Positions 9,575-17,991 are shown, counted from the stretch's first letter. The stretch: DNA of 64,000 nucleotides from Shewanella denitrificans OS217 (GCF_000013765.1 NC_007954.1:3596001-3660000); one strand, 5' to 3'. The notes: a model not told the origin generated them from the letters alone. Translations and numbers: made by a program.

Positions 9575-9980
9575 CCAGTGTGCCCTCCATAATATAGAAG
9601 GGGTAGACCATGTTACGTCGTGCGTTAGTGGTGATAACCCGATATTGCAGGCCTATGTCCAAGCGGCCCTCAAGGGCATGCTCAGTCTCTATGTCCACCA
9701 GCTCTAAATCGATGCGTGGCTCAAAAAACAGCACGGCTCTTTCGATAACAAAGGTCAGCTTAGTGATGGTGGCTTGATTGATTTCTTCAAACACCATGGC
9801 TTTTATGCCGCAACCATAGTCAGGCTCCATCACCCGTTCACCGGGATTCGTCGACAATAAAATAGCCAGACTCTCGACAATATCTCGCTCTTCACTGACC
9901 ATAGCGACCTCTCGACTTGTGCCAGTAAATTGTGGTGGAAAGCTCCACCCTGTACCTAAAAATGACTTATCTGCGCTCAT
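9564..9980 (-). CDS. eCIS baseplate wedge protein, gp25-like (Afp9)
   Basis: A 138-residue protein when started at the ATG at 9980. It begins MSADKSFLGTGWSFPPQF and contains LSTNPGERVMEPDYGCG, the hallmark of the gp25/GPW lysozyme-like baseplate family. gp25 connects wedge and sheath and starts sheath polymerisation. The open frame continues 45 codons further upstream, but that stretch is not family-like. GGGAGGG sits just before the ATG at 9980, so the short form is preferred. About 150 bp without a recognisable gene separate it from the PAAR gene, the largest gap among the central eCIS genes. Confidence 0.88.
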   Translation of the reverse strand: MSADKSFLGTGWSFPPQFTGTSREVAMVSEERDIVESLAILLSTNPGERVMEPDYGCGIKAMVFEEINQATITKLTFVIERAVLFFEPRIDLELVDIETEHALEGRLDIGLQYRVITTNARRNMVYPFYIMEGTLVEL

Positions 9981-10134
9981 GGCACCCTCCCTGAAGCTCA
10001 TTGTGTCCCCCAAGCCTTGGCACTTGTTCCATTGACCTTGAGACTCGCTATCTGTTAATTGCCGTGCATTTACTCGCTTTTTGCCTATAGCCAAGAGGCT
10101 GACGATATACCTCATTCATCGGGCTATGTCTTAG

Positions 10135-10434
10135 TTAGCCACCTATGAGTACTGTCATGGCCCCCAGCACTATGCTGCCCCCATGCACGGTCGAATCCCC
10201 AAGCCTTGCTGCGGGCTTGCCCGAAATCATCACAGTGGCTGAGCCTTTCACTACCGTATCTGGCGGTCCAACACAGACGCAGCTGTCCCCTATCACGCTG
10301 GCGGGCAATTTCTCTATCAAGACTGTCGGTACGCCAGGTCCTATGATGGGGCCACCAACATGGGGAATAGGCGGCAGACCTGGGGTCACCATGGGGCACA
10401 CATGCATGTCGGTTATTCTTGCAGCTGGTGGCAT
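10135..10434 (-). CDS. PAAR-domain spike tip protein (Afp10-like)
   Basis: A 99-residue protein made almost wholly of PAAR-type repeats: an MPPAARITDMHVCP start, glycine/proline-rich turns, and GDSCVCVGPPDTVVKGS. PAAR proteins cap the VgrG spike as a sharpened cone, usually binding a metal through His and Cys residues. GAGGAG lies 6 nt before the ATG. The gene begins 10 nt after the VgrG-like gene, matching spike-tip pairing. There is no C-terminal toxin extension, so it is a plain tip rather than an effector fusion. Confidence 0.88.
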   Translation of the reverse strand: MPPAARITDMHVCPMVTPGLPPIPHVGGPIIGPGVPTVLIEKLPASVIGDSCVCVGPPDTVVKGSATVMISGKPAARLGDSTVHGGSIVLGAMTVLIGG

Positions 10435-10444
10435 CAGTTGCTCC

Positions 10445-12241
10445 TCAATTTATCATCACCATGGCGCCTTTGACCGTCGTCTGCCCAGATGCTGAGAGCT
10501 CTGCACTGGCACTGCCCTTAGCGGTAAAGCCTATCTGCGCCGTTTGCTGTATGTTCATGCCGTTAATTTTGACATCGGCTTTTGAGCTTATGGTCATGGC
10601 GCCGACGGCATCTAAGGTCATGCTGCCTTTGGCGCTGAGCTTGATGTCTTTGGGGCTGTCTAGGCTGATGCCACTGCTGTTCAGCTCCACTTTATTGTTA
10701 TTTTGATCTTGCAGCAGGATGGACTTATCTTTATCGCTGAAAACTATCTGGTTATTTCCCGGAGTAATGATGGTGATCACCTTGTCTTTCTCATTAAATT
10801 CAAGCTTAAGCTTGCTGCGAGTCACAATAGCCTTAGTGTCATTGTCCGCCGCGATTTCGTAAGGAGGCGGATTCTTACTGCTGTAAAGACTGCCTAAAAT
10901 CACCGGCTCACTGGGGTTATTATTAAAATATCCCAGTACCACCTCATCACCCACCTCAGGCAGAAAGAAGCTACCAATCTCTTTGGAGGCATAGAAACTT
11001 GCCAAACGCGCCCAGACACCAGGGGTCTTGGCTTGCATCACAGGCACGTTAACTTGAATGCGATTCTGGCCTATGGGGTCGCCATCGAGCTGCATCACTA
11101 TGCCTATTTGCAAGCCCTCCACCGCGGGTAACACCCCGCTGGCAGGCGGTGCTGTAATATCCCGATACTCACTCGACCAGGCCGGCGACATGCCAAACTC
11201 TATGTCGGTTAACCATTGGCCATCGACTATTTCGTGGCGCACTCGGCTGACAAATACCGCGCCATTGAAACGACTGCCAACCCCTTGCACGTCAATTTGG
11301 GTGTTAATTTTGGCGGCAGCATTGCCTTGAAACGTCATTTTGCCGCGAATTCGCGCAAGCCCAGACTTCACCTGCTGGCCTTTGGCCCACGCCTTGAGTG
11401 ACGCCGTGTCCATGTTATTGCCGCTTTGCAATCTAAAGTCATCCACTGACAAGGTGCTGGCCAGATCTTTTGCCGATAAATCCCCTTGTTGATTCAAGCT
11501 TTGGGATGCCACCTCTTGCTCTTGGCTGGTCTGCTCGCTTGGATCCCAGCAGACACTCTTTACCGATGACAGCTGATACCTAGCATCGATATCCGCTTGA
11601 AAGTCGATGAGGTCTTCGCCATAGGTCACAGTTAAGACGCTGGCGTCACTGACATTGGGCGGCGCCACTGTCACCTTGGCAGCATCGACACACACGAGAT
11701 ACGCATTCACTTCGGCGCGAGCCAAGATAAAATCCCAATCTGTGCAGTTAAATTGCACCAACTCACTGTATTGGGACTCTGTCGCCGTCACTTGGCTACT
11801 GAGACTCCCGTATTGCCCTATGATGGTTTCGATTATCTGGCTGTCTTTTTGCTTTACATAATTGGCACTCTTGCGAGCTATAGTCATGGCCACGCATTGA
11901 TCTTTACATTCGACAATTAAATTGGAGTCATTATTGCGTCCAATTGAAATGCCAAGGCCTATGATGATGCCACTAAAAATCACCTTGGCTTCACTGGCAT
12001 AACCTGCCTTGATGACTATCTTAGTACCGGGCTTAAAGCAGGCCTCAGTGCTGACAGGAAAATCTTTATCTGGCATGTCACCGTCACTGACCACAAACCG
12101 CGCCATGGGGACTTGGTTTACCCCAGTGTTCACTTCAATCAAGAGCACATTAATGCTCTCCTTCAGCGCACTACCATCGGCGCTAATACTGTAATTTACT
12201 ACACCATCGCTATTGGCTAATGGGGATGCCGCCATAGTCAT
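10445..12241 (-). CDS. eCIS spike protein, VgrG-like (gp27-gp5 fusion, Afp8)
   Basis: A 598-residue protein. Residues about 1-370 form the gp27-like hub part. Residues about 385-470 form the gp5 OB-fold, with VWARLASFYASKEIGSFF then LPEVGDEVVLGYFNNN. From about 480 to the end there are short beta repeats (DSPKDIKLSAKGSMTLDA and similar) that form the triple-stranded needle. It works as a trimer at the centre of the baseplate and punctures the target membrane. No toxin domain follows the needle. It sits between the LysM gene (28 nt upstream) and PAAR (10 nt downstream). The plain, effector-free form and the eCIS context argue against T6SS. Confidence 0.88.
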   Translation of the reverse strand: MTMAASPLANSDGVVNYSISADGSALKESINVLLIEVNTGVNQVPMARFVVSDGDMPDKDFPVSTEACFKPGTKIVIKAGYASEAKVIFSGIIIGLGISIGRNNDSNLIVECKDQCVAMTIARKSANYVKQKDSQIIETIIGQYGSLSSQVTATESQYSELVQFNCTDWDFILARAEVNAYLVCVDAAKVTVAPPNVSDASVLTVTYGEDLIDFQADIDARYQLSSVKSVCWDPSEQTSQEQEVASQSLNQQGDLSAKDLASTLSVDDFRLQSGNNMDTASLKAWAKGQQVKSGLARIRGKMTFQGNAAAKINTQIDVQGVGSRFNGAVFVSRVRHEIVDGQWLTDIEFGMSPAWSSEYRDITAPPASGVLPAVEGLQIGIVMQLDGDPIGQNRIQVNVPVMQAKTPGVWARLASFYASKEIGSFFLPEVGDEVVLGYFNNNPSEPVILGSLYSSKNPPPYEIAADNDTKAIVTRSKLKLEFNEKDKVITIITPGNNQIVFSDKDKSILLQDQNNNKVELNSSGISLDSPKDIKLSAKGSMTLDAVGAMTISSKADVKINGMNIQQTAQIGFTAKGSASAELSASGQTTVKGAMVMIN

Positions 12242-12269
12242 TTCCGTCCTGTAACATCTTCAATAGCGC

Positions 12270-12911
12270 CTAAATAAGAGGCGGAAAAATGAGCCGAGTA
12301 CCAGGTTTAATCTGCCTAAAACAGGCGAGATTATTCGCCTTGGCGACCGCCATATAATACGAGCCGTCCTGATACACTTTATGGCACAGTAAAGGCAAGG
12401 TATCGCCGGCCTTGAACTCTATGATATGGGTGAGATCTGGGGAGGAGCGCTTAGATTTAAGTGCTTCTTCTTTATTGGTCATGTAGCCAGAAAAGGTGAG
12501 GCTCAGCTTAGCCCTGAGTGGGGTACCGTCAGGCTTAAACAACACATATTCGACCTTAAAACTGGTGAGGCGGCAGATAAAATACAAGGTCCCCCAACTC
12601 AGGTGCACCACGTTAGGTTCATGCTTATCGCCAACATAGTTATAGGCCACTTTCTTGAAGGCGCTGATTTGCTGGTTAACATCTATGGGCTGAGTGGTTT
12701 TCACCACACCTGTACCATCAATCACTGTGGTGAAGTCTAAAGTTTCGTTGTCGTAACCGGCAAATTTCAATTCTGAGGCCGCTGTGCCTAAGGGTTTTTT
12801 CTTCTTATCGTCGTATTTGATGCCATAACCATGATTAAAACTCGATGGGTTTAACATCAATTCAAACTTACTGGCGCCATCCTCAGTCTCTATGGTCATC
12901 TTTTTAGCCAT
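12270..12911 (-). CDS. eCIS LysM-domain hub protein (Afp7-like)
   Basis: A 213-residue protein. The N-terminal two thirds resemble the gp53/Afp7-type hub adaptor, starting MAKKMTIETEDG with FELMLNPSSFNH. The C-terminal about 55 residues form a LysM module (FKAGDTLPLLCHKVYQDG, ending PGTRLIFPP). In eCIS this protein joins the tube initiator to the spike; its LysM is structural and need not bind peptidoglycan. The start follows the stop of the 56-residue gene by 9 nt, with AAGGGGG just before it. Confidence 0.82.
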   Translation of the reverse strand: MAKKMTIETEDGASKFELMLNPSSFNHGYGIKYDDKKKKPLGTAASELKFAGYDNETLDFTTVIDGTGVVKTTQPIDVNQQISAFKKVAYNYVGDKHEPNVVHLSWGTLYFICRLTSFKVEYVLFKPDGTPLRAKLSLTFSGYMTNKEEALKSKRSSPDLTHIIEFKAGDTLPLLCHKVYQDGSYYMAVAKANNLACFRQIKPGTRLIFPPLI

Positions 12912-12920
12912 CTTGCCCCC

Positions 12921-13091
12921 TTAACGCTCACGGGTTTCTGTCTGCCTTTGATTAATGAGCCGCAGACAGGCCTTTAATAATTGCTCTTTTTGTTGTTCCA
13001 GCTCGGCTTCTGTTACTAAGGCCACATTGCCACTGTCGCCCCCTTCCACCACACTGGATTTAATCACCAACTGTTTAATTTCTATGGCCAT
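12921..13091 (-). CDS. DUF5908 small eCIS protein (56 aa)
   Basis: A 56-residue gene between the second tube gene and the LysM gene, too short for many ORF callers. It starts MAIEIKQLVIKSSVVEGG, the sequence I know for DUF5908 proteins that are nearly always encoded in eCIS loci at this position. The C-terminal half is a charged helix (ELEQQKEQLLKACLRLI). The ATG at 13091 lies 2 nt after the upstream stop, so it probably depends on translational coupling; no strong ribosome site is visible. Afp6/Pvc6 sits at the same place, though its role there is poorly defined. Confidence 0.8.
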   Translation of the reverse strand: MAIEIKQLVIKSSVVEGGDSGNVALVTEAELEQQKEQLLKACLRLINQRQTETRER

Positions 13092-13093
13092 AT

Positions 13094-13567
13094 TTACATC
13101 ACTCGATTGGAATATTGATAACTGAGTTCCACCTCTTCGATGGCAACCTCATTCTTGGTCGAGTTAAAGCTGTCGACTTTCCAATTCACTGGATAGGCTT
13201 GAAAAAAATTCCAACTGCGGATCACTGTGCCTTTCTCCCCTAACAAGTGCACCGACAAGTCTTTAGGTTCCAAGGCGGTTTTAAAGTCACCATCGAAGAA
13301 GCTTTTACACCATTTAACCAGAAATGAATCTAGCTTAGTCATGCCGCGCTTCAAAGTAAGATTACTGTGTTTAATTGACTTAGGAAGCTGATAAACAAAG
13401 CGATTTTCCCCACCTTCCACATAATCTTCCGTCTCGATTTGCGACCCTATGCCGCTAATATCTTGAAAGGATGTATCGGACTTATTTTTCGCGCCATGAA
13501 AAGCCACCTTGAAATAGAAGGCGGGTACCGGCCAGATCCCTTCATCTTGGGTAGAACCATCGGACAT
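13094..13567 (-). CDS. eCIS inner tube protein 2, tube initiator (Afp5-like)
   Basis: A 157-residue Hcp/gp19-fold tube protein (phage tail tube family). Conserved features are the WPVPAFYFKVAF start, FQDISG near residue 37, SNLTLKRGMT, and a C-terminal NEVAIEEVELSYQYSNRVM. It is the same length as the neighbouring tube protein but clearly diverged. By position next to DUF5908 and LysM it is the likely ring joining the hub to the main tube (as Afp5/Pvc5). Confidence 0.85.
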   Translation of the reverse strand: MSDGSTQDEGIWPVPAFYFKVAFHGAKNKSDTSFQDISGIGSQIETEDYVEGGENRFVYQLPKSIKHSNLTLKRGMTKLDSFLVKWCKSFFDGDFKTALEPKDLSVHLLGEKGTVIRSWNFFQAYPVNWKVDSFNSTKNEVAIEEVELSYQYSNRVM

Positions 13568-13677
13568 ATGGGTTATCCTCTAGGCATTAAAGCTCAATGA
13601 AAATCCAATCAGGCCAGCACTCAAAACATCGATTGCTGACCTGACTGGCGGTGAGCTTAGGGTTAATATAACTAACC

Positions 13678-14151
13678 TTACTTATTCACTATGGCCAAAC
13701 CTTCGTGGGCCAGCTCTATGGTTTCAACTGCAACTTCGTTACCGTCGGACTTAAGATCTGTTCCTGTCACTTTCGTGGGCCAAGCATTCGCTAGGGTCCA
13801 TACCATGGTGGGTGACCCTGTCTCATCTAGCAGACTTATGGTCACTGCAGTACGGGCCACAGTATTGAGCTTGATCTTGCTGTACCAGTCATAAAACTTG
13901 TTGTCTTTGGCAAAAATACCCTTCTTCAAGGTGACGTTGCTGGTTTTCACTATTCCCGGCATTTTTATGGTGGAGAAAATCTTGTTATCTCCTGCGCGGT
14001 ATTCGATGACCTGAGCCTCAACATCTAATCCTGATACTTCTTGAAAAGATGACACCATGCCTTCACCCGCACCGCCGGCCCATTTCACTTCGAAATAAAA
14101 CTTCGCCATTGGCCATACATTAGCTGACTGTTTTGAACCATCATCTGACAT
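13678..14151 (-). CDS. eCIS inner tube protein 1, main tube (Afp1-like)
   Basis: A 157-residue Hcp/gp19-fold protein. Features: WPMAKFYFEVKW, SSFQEVSGLDVEAQVIEYR, SNVTLKKGIF, and the C-terminal GNEVAVETIELAHEGL. FQEVSGLD is typical of phage and eCIS tail-tube proteins. Hexamers stack to form the inner tube that holds cargo and is pushed out on contraction. It lies 52 nt after the sheath gene and 110 nt before the second tube gene; these gaps leave room for separate expression of the abundant subunits. Confidence 0.88.
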   Translation of the reverse strand: MSDDGSKQSANVWPMAKFYFEVKWAGGAGEGMVSSFQEVSGLDVEAQVIEYRAGDNKIFSTIKMPGIVKTSNVTLKKGIFAKDNKFYDWYSKIKLNTVARTAVTISLLDETGSPTMVWTLANAWPTKVTGTDLKSDGNEVAVETIELAHEGLAIVNK

Positions 14152-14203
14152 ATTGTTCTCCTTAACTCTTACTTAAATAAATCCACGTAGCGCAATTCAG
14201 TGC

Positions 14204-15757
14204 TTAAGATTTTTGCATCTGCTGCTGGAAGGTGATCTCAATAAACTCTGCTGGGCGGGTCACAGCCACTAGCACTGTGATGCGTAAAATGCCCTCGAGA
14301 ATATCTTCACTTGTCATAGTGCTGCCAAGGCCAACACTGACACTGAAGGCATCTGCAGGCACTGAACCAGCCAAGCCACCCCGCTTCCAAATTCCGGTTA
14401 AGAAGTTGGTTATCATGCTGTTAAGTGTGGTCCAGGTATTGGCGGTATTGGGTTCAAACACATAAGCTTTCGCCGCAAGACGAATCGACTCTTCCAGCAT
14501 GATCATGGTTCTGCGCACACTGATATAACGCCAATCCAGGCTATTACCGTCTAAGGTTCTGGCGCCCCAAACTAAGGTGCCTTCGCCGATAAAGGTGCGG
14601 ATAGCATTGATGGACTTACCTTGGGTGGTAACGTTAAGATCTTCTTGTTCATCGTGGGAGATATTCACCGCAGGAGAAACCACGGCATTGAGACTGACAT
14701 TAGCCGGTGCCTTCCACACACCACGGGCGTTATCCACCATGGTATAAATCCCAGCCATGCAGGCTGAGGGAGGCAATAAATTAAGCTTGCCCTTAATGTC
14801 CAATAAAATGCTCATGTACAATGGGCTCATGGAGCTTAAGGTTTTATTCAACAGCACAATTTGAGCGTCCCCAGCCACAGTTGCTAGACTGTCGACCTCG
14901 GTCAACATCTGATCACGTTTGGCCACCCTGAGTTTATTACTTGGGCTGGCTAACTGATCATCAGTCAAGCCGTCGAGATCGGTAAAACTTGCCGTCACTT
15001 CCTCTTTTAACAGCCCAATGAGCACATCGGTATTCGCGATATTTTTAAAACTCAGATCGCTGTCCTGCACTATGGTGGTGTGTAGCCAAGGGTAGTAGGC
15101 CGAGGAGAAATCCAGATAGTTGATGCCAAGTTTAGATCTAAAACTCTCGATGCAATCACCGCTTGGGTCTTGCCTATCCAGATGGCCGTTCCACACATCT
15201 AGAATCGCCACGCGATTGCGCATTACCCCGCCACAATGGGCTAAGGATGCTTGCTGAACACTGATGCAGTCATCCTCGGCGAGCAAAATAGCCTCAGGAA
15301 TTGCCAGCATAGTGGGTTCCTGCTCTTTCAGTAGCGTGGGGATGCCTGCCAGTAATTTTGCCGCTTCAACATCGTTAGTATAATTTCCCACTGAGACGAT
15401 ATAGCAAGGGCCACCGCCATTTTGGAAAAACAACATCATGCTGTAATAGAGTAAGTATTTGGTATTGGATTGAGAGATCACATAGGATTTATCCCCCATT
15501 ACAATTGCCGCATCCTCTAAGGAGTCGGCAGGCTTTTCAGCTATCTCAAACTCAGGCTCAGGTGCCTCACCATAGTAACGGCGAAATTCCGCCATCGAGG
15601 TAATTCGCCAGGGTTTATTGAGTAGTGATTTATTGCCATTAATGGCCTTCTGTGTAAAACCTATGAAGGCGGGTACGGCGGTTGCTACTTCGACCACCGA
15701 ATTCGGAAATGCATTCTTCTCAACTATGTACACACCAGGTGTTTTCATCACGCCCAT
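14204..15757 (-). CDS. eCIS contractile sheath protein
   Basis: A 517-residue phage-tail-sheath-family protein. It begins MGVMKTPGVYIVEKNAFPNS, has VPAFIGFTQ near residue 30, and a conserved C-terminal domain with GTLVWGARTLDGNSLDWRYI and NRPAEFIEITF-like residues (RPAEFIEITFQQQ). Sheath subunits wrap the tube and contract to drive it through a membrane. AAGGAAT lies before the first ATG. Only one sheath gene is present, as in MAC-like and many Bacteroidetes-type eCIS, whereas Afp and PVC have three. Confidence 0.93.
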   Translation of the reverse strand: MGVMKTPGVYIVEKNAFPNSVVEVATAVPAFIGFTQKAINGNKSLLNKPWRITSMAEFRRYYGEAPEPEFEIAEKPADSLEDAAIVMGDKSYVISQSNTKYLLYYSMMLFFQNGGGPCYIVSVGNYTNDVEAAKLLAGIPTLLKEQEPTMLAIPEAILLAEDDCISVQQASLAHCGGVMRNRVAILDVWNGHLDRQDPSGDCIESFRSKLGINYLDFSSAYYPWLHTTIVQDSDLSFKNIANTDVLIGLLKEEVTASFTDLDGLTDDQLASPSNKLRVAKRDQMLTEVDSLATVAGDAQIVLLNKTLSSMSPLYMSILLDIKGKLNLLPPSACMAGIYTMVDNARGVWKAPANVSLNAVVSPAVNISHDEQEDLNVTTQGKSINAIRTFIGEGTLVWGARTLDGNSLDWRYISVRRTMIMLEESIRLAAKAYVFEPNTANTWTTLNSMITNFLTGIWKRGGLAGSVPADAFSVSVGLGSTMTSEDILEGILRITVLVAVTRPAEFIEITFQQQMQKS

Positions 15758-15774
15758 AATTTATTCCTTTAAAG

Positions 15775-16668
15775 TTAAAAATTAACGAAAATTTCAGAAA
15801 TTTTAATTAATTTATTATCAATGACTTCTTGATACCCTTTCCCAGCTTGAGCCACAGGCAAACGACTAATTACCACCTTGTTGCCACTGGCTCGCTTTTC
15901 AATAAGTTGAAAATGATTTTCCGCTCTCTCTTTCAACTCAATTTCTGCATCACTTCTAAAGATGGCTGTGGATTTACCGCTTGCGCATGACTCAATATTT
16001 TTCAGTAAAAAATTGACCGCGCCTTGCCTATCTATGATGCTAAATTCCTGGCTCATGGCTGGGCCATTCACCCTGTATTCCCAATGAGCACGGCTATTAT
16101 CGATTGTTGCCAAAAACTGCACTGGCTGTGGCTTGTTGACCGCCATCTCATAAAGAAAACTCAAATCGATTGGTGATAACTGCAAACGAATAAAAAATAA
16201 CGACTGCGCCCTTAAGCGCTTTTCATCGCCCATGGGTTCCGCGTCATGACTGACTTTTTTTTGAAAATCTAAGCTTGAAACCACAGCGCCTTTGGCTAAG
16301 TTGTAGCAAGCGCTTTCATCCATATGATCGGCTATTTTTATGTCTAGGGCCTTGTGGAAAGTCAGTACTTCATCTGCTCTAAAAAGGCCTAAAGAGGAAA
16401 AATCACTGAGCCTAGGCTCGTCGGATACCAGGTAAAATTCGAACTCCAGCGGCTCATCGACATCCGCGGCATACATCTGCATCACGTTAAGTTTTTGTTT
16501 ATCGAACAACACCTGAATGCCCGCCATTGACGACTTAAACATGACGCCAGTGTTACGGCTCTGGGCTAAGGTCTTAGTGCTTGGGTGAAAGCTCAAGCCT
16601 TCACACTGTGATGAGGCAAAGTATTTGTGCTTGAGATTGATTGAGAACAGCGGCAAATAGCTCAGCAT
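15775..16668 (-). CDS. Unrecognised eCIS-locus protein
   Basis: A 297-residue protein that I cannot assign to a family. It has no signal peptide, membrane span or repeat. It lies between the DUF4255 and sheath genes, with the sheath starting 17 nt after its stop, so it is almost certainly part of the same transcript. I chose the ATG at 16668; a TTG two codons upstream would overlap the previous stop. Mixed alpha/beta composition is likely. Possible roles are a sheath or cap component, an assembly factor or a cargo adaptor; nothing in the sequence decides between them. Confidence 0.6.
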   Translation of the reverse strand: MLSYLPLFSINLKHKYFASSQCEGLSFHPSTKTLAQSRNTGVMFKSSMAGIQVLFDKQKLNVMQMYAADVDEPLEFEFYLVSDEPRLSDFSSLGLFRADEVLTFHKALDIKIADHMDESACYNLAKGAVVSSLDFQKKVSHDAEPMGDEKRLRAQSLFFIRLQLSPIDLSFLYEMAVNKPQPVQFLATIDNSRAHWEYRVNGPAMSQEFSIIDRQGAVNFLLKNIESCASGKSTAIFRSDAEIELKERAENHFQLIEKRASGNKVVISRLPVAQAGKGYQEVIDNKLIKISEIFVNF

Positions 16669-16670
16669 GG

Positions 16671-17243
16671 TCAATCAGCCTCAGGGTTAACTGAAACACC
16701 CGCATCGGAAATTCGCGGCGTTCTTGTCACTTCAGCGTTAGTGTCTATGGTTATCATGCGCACTTTATATAAAATTGATGGCACATATTTAGCGCCAAAC
16801 ATGCTCCACATATTGCTTAACTCTTGAGTCTGAGTGTTTTCTATATCTAAGATAATTTTTTCTATGTTGGCATCTAACTCGGGGGAATTTTGATGATTAA
16901 ACACAGGCTGCATCTGGAAGAAACCTATGATGCTGGAGATAAACTTTAGGGATTCTAGATAGTTAGTTCCTGTGAAATTAGCCGAAACCATTAAGTAGAG
17001 GTTTAAAAATACAGGTTTCGCCGTTGAGAAATGCCCCGACCTAAGTTGGCTGTTGGTGTTCATCGCCGTTTCTTTCTCAATATTGGCAATAAAAAGCACA
17101 ACACGATTATTCACATGCGCACAGGCACTGCCATCATGGTTTACCAAATTTGACACTACGACTATGTCTTCGGACAATTCGAATTTGTTTTTTAAATATT
17201 GATTGAGTCTAAATGCGATATGACTCGTGCATGACAGTAACAA
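16671..17243 (-). CDS. DUF4255 tube terminator/cap protein (Afp16/Pvc16-like)
   Basis: A 190-residue protein of the DUF4255 family (Pvc16 N-terminal domain): a HIAFRLNQYLKNKFEL start, VLFIANIEKET near residue 50, and FLNLYLMVSANFTGTNYLES. Afp16/Pvc16 caps and terminates tube and sheath growth. No usable ATG exists. The TTG at 17243 has GAGGAG 7 nt upstream, and an in-frame stop lies two codons before it. It is the first gene of the eCIS transcript here, whereas afp16 is last in the Afp cluster. Its stop and the next start are 2 nt apart. Confidence 0.82.
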   Translation of the reverse strand: MLLSCTSHIAFRLNQYLKNKFELSEDIVVVSNLVNHDGSACAHVNNRVVLFIANIEKETAMNTNSQLRSGHFSTAKPVFLNLYLMVSANFTGTNYLESLKFISSIIGFFQMQPVFNHQNSPELDANIEKIILDIENTQTQELSNMWSMFGAKYVPSILYKVRMITIDTNAEVTRTPRISDAGVSVNPEAD

Positions 17244-17838
17244 AAATCAACTCCTCATCCACATCTCTACAATAGAAGGCTGCAATAAAATGCTGCGATA
17301 AAAGCACCGAGACAAAGCATAAAAAAAATCGAAATGTAAATTTCATGCTTTGAGTGAGCTTTATATTTCCCTACAGAAACAGATCTTGATTACCCTTTTC
17401 TATCAAGTTCAAGATAGCAGGTAAAGCTTACACAAGAAGAGTTCAACATTGACAAACTAGATACCATGAAAACATGAAAAATTAATGCCATTAAAAAACT
17501 AGCACAAGGTTTTTCAAAAAGCAAAAAAGATAACAACTTATTAACATTAATTATCAACCCTACTCAACGAAAGTTTAAAATTCGAATTAAATCAATGGAT
17601 TAATAAACATTTATGTGACAAGGACGAACCCAGGCGGAGGTAAAATACAGCTTGACCGTATTGGTTTTAAAAAAACACTTTCTATTTCATCAATAAGGCT
17701 GACAAATCAAGAATGCTTGTAATACTTTCTCATGAATTTAAAACTTATTTAATACCAACAACACTAAAAGCAATATTCTTTGCTACGCTAATATTTTCAT
17801 TTAATAATTTAACTTTATTTAATAATTAATTCACCCTA
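17244..17838. other. AT-rich gene-free region upstream of the eCIS operon
   Basis: About 600 bp with no open frame that resembles a protein. It must carry the eCIS promoter, reading leftward, and any regulator sites. Runs of A and T dominate. A short less AT-rich patch around 17618-17660 (GGCGGAGGTAAAATACAG) stands out but codes for nothing I recognise. I cannot place the promoter with confidence. Confidence 0.5.
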
Positions 17839-17882
17839 TAAAAATGCGACACCATCCTTCAAGGAGAGTGCCGCAATTTTAT
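17839..17882 (-). terminator. Terminator-like hairpin after the chemotaxis receptor gene
   Basis: AAAATGCGACAC (841-852 of this 17-kb block) pairs with GTGCCGCAATTTT (868-880), with one mismatch and an inner TCCTT/AAGGA stem. Read leftward, the stem is followed by five T residues. It lies about 110 nt beyond the receptor stop codon. Confidence 0.6.
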
Positions 17883-17991
17883 TTTAATACTTAATTAAAA
17901 ATTATAATTATTAATGAGACAAATTTCAGACTTTGATCAACTCCCCTCCAAACATAAAACAAGCTAAAAATACAATTTAAGCTCTTAAAGG

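Noticed and set aside
10124..10399. Minus-strand 91-codon frame overlapping PAAR
   Set aside because: The PAAR protein is read in the other frame with full motif support; this frame is a shadow.
10145..10706. Two plus-strand frames over the PAAR and VgrG genes
   Set aside because: They are antisense shadows of clear structural genes.
1..17243. Type VI secretion system or prophage
   Set aside because: VgrG-like, PAAR and Hcp-like genes suggested T6SS, but there are no TssJLM, TssBC pair or ClpV. There are also no phage capsid, portal, terminase, lysis or integrase genes. DUF4255, DUF5908, LysM hub and a tape-measure-type protein point to eCIS.
17618..17660. GC-richer patch upstream of the eCIS operon as a gene remnant
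   Set aside because: Only a few codons in any frame look protein-like; I cannot match it to a gene, so it is mentioned only as part of the leader.
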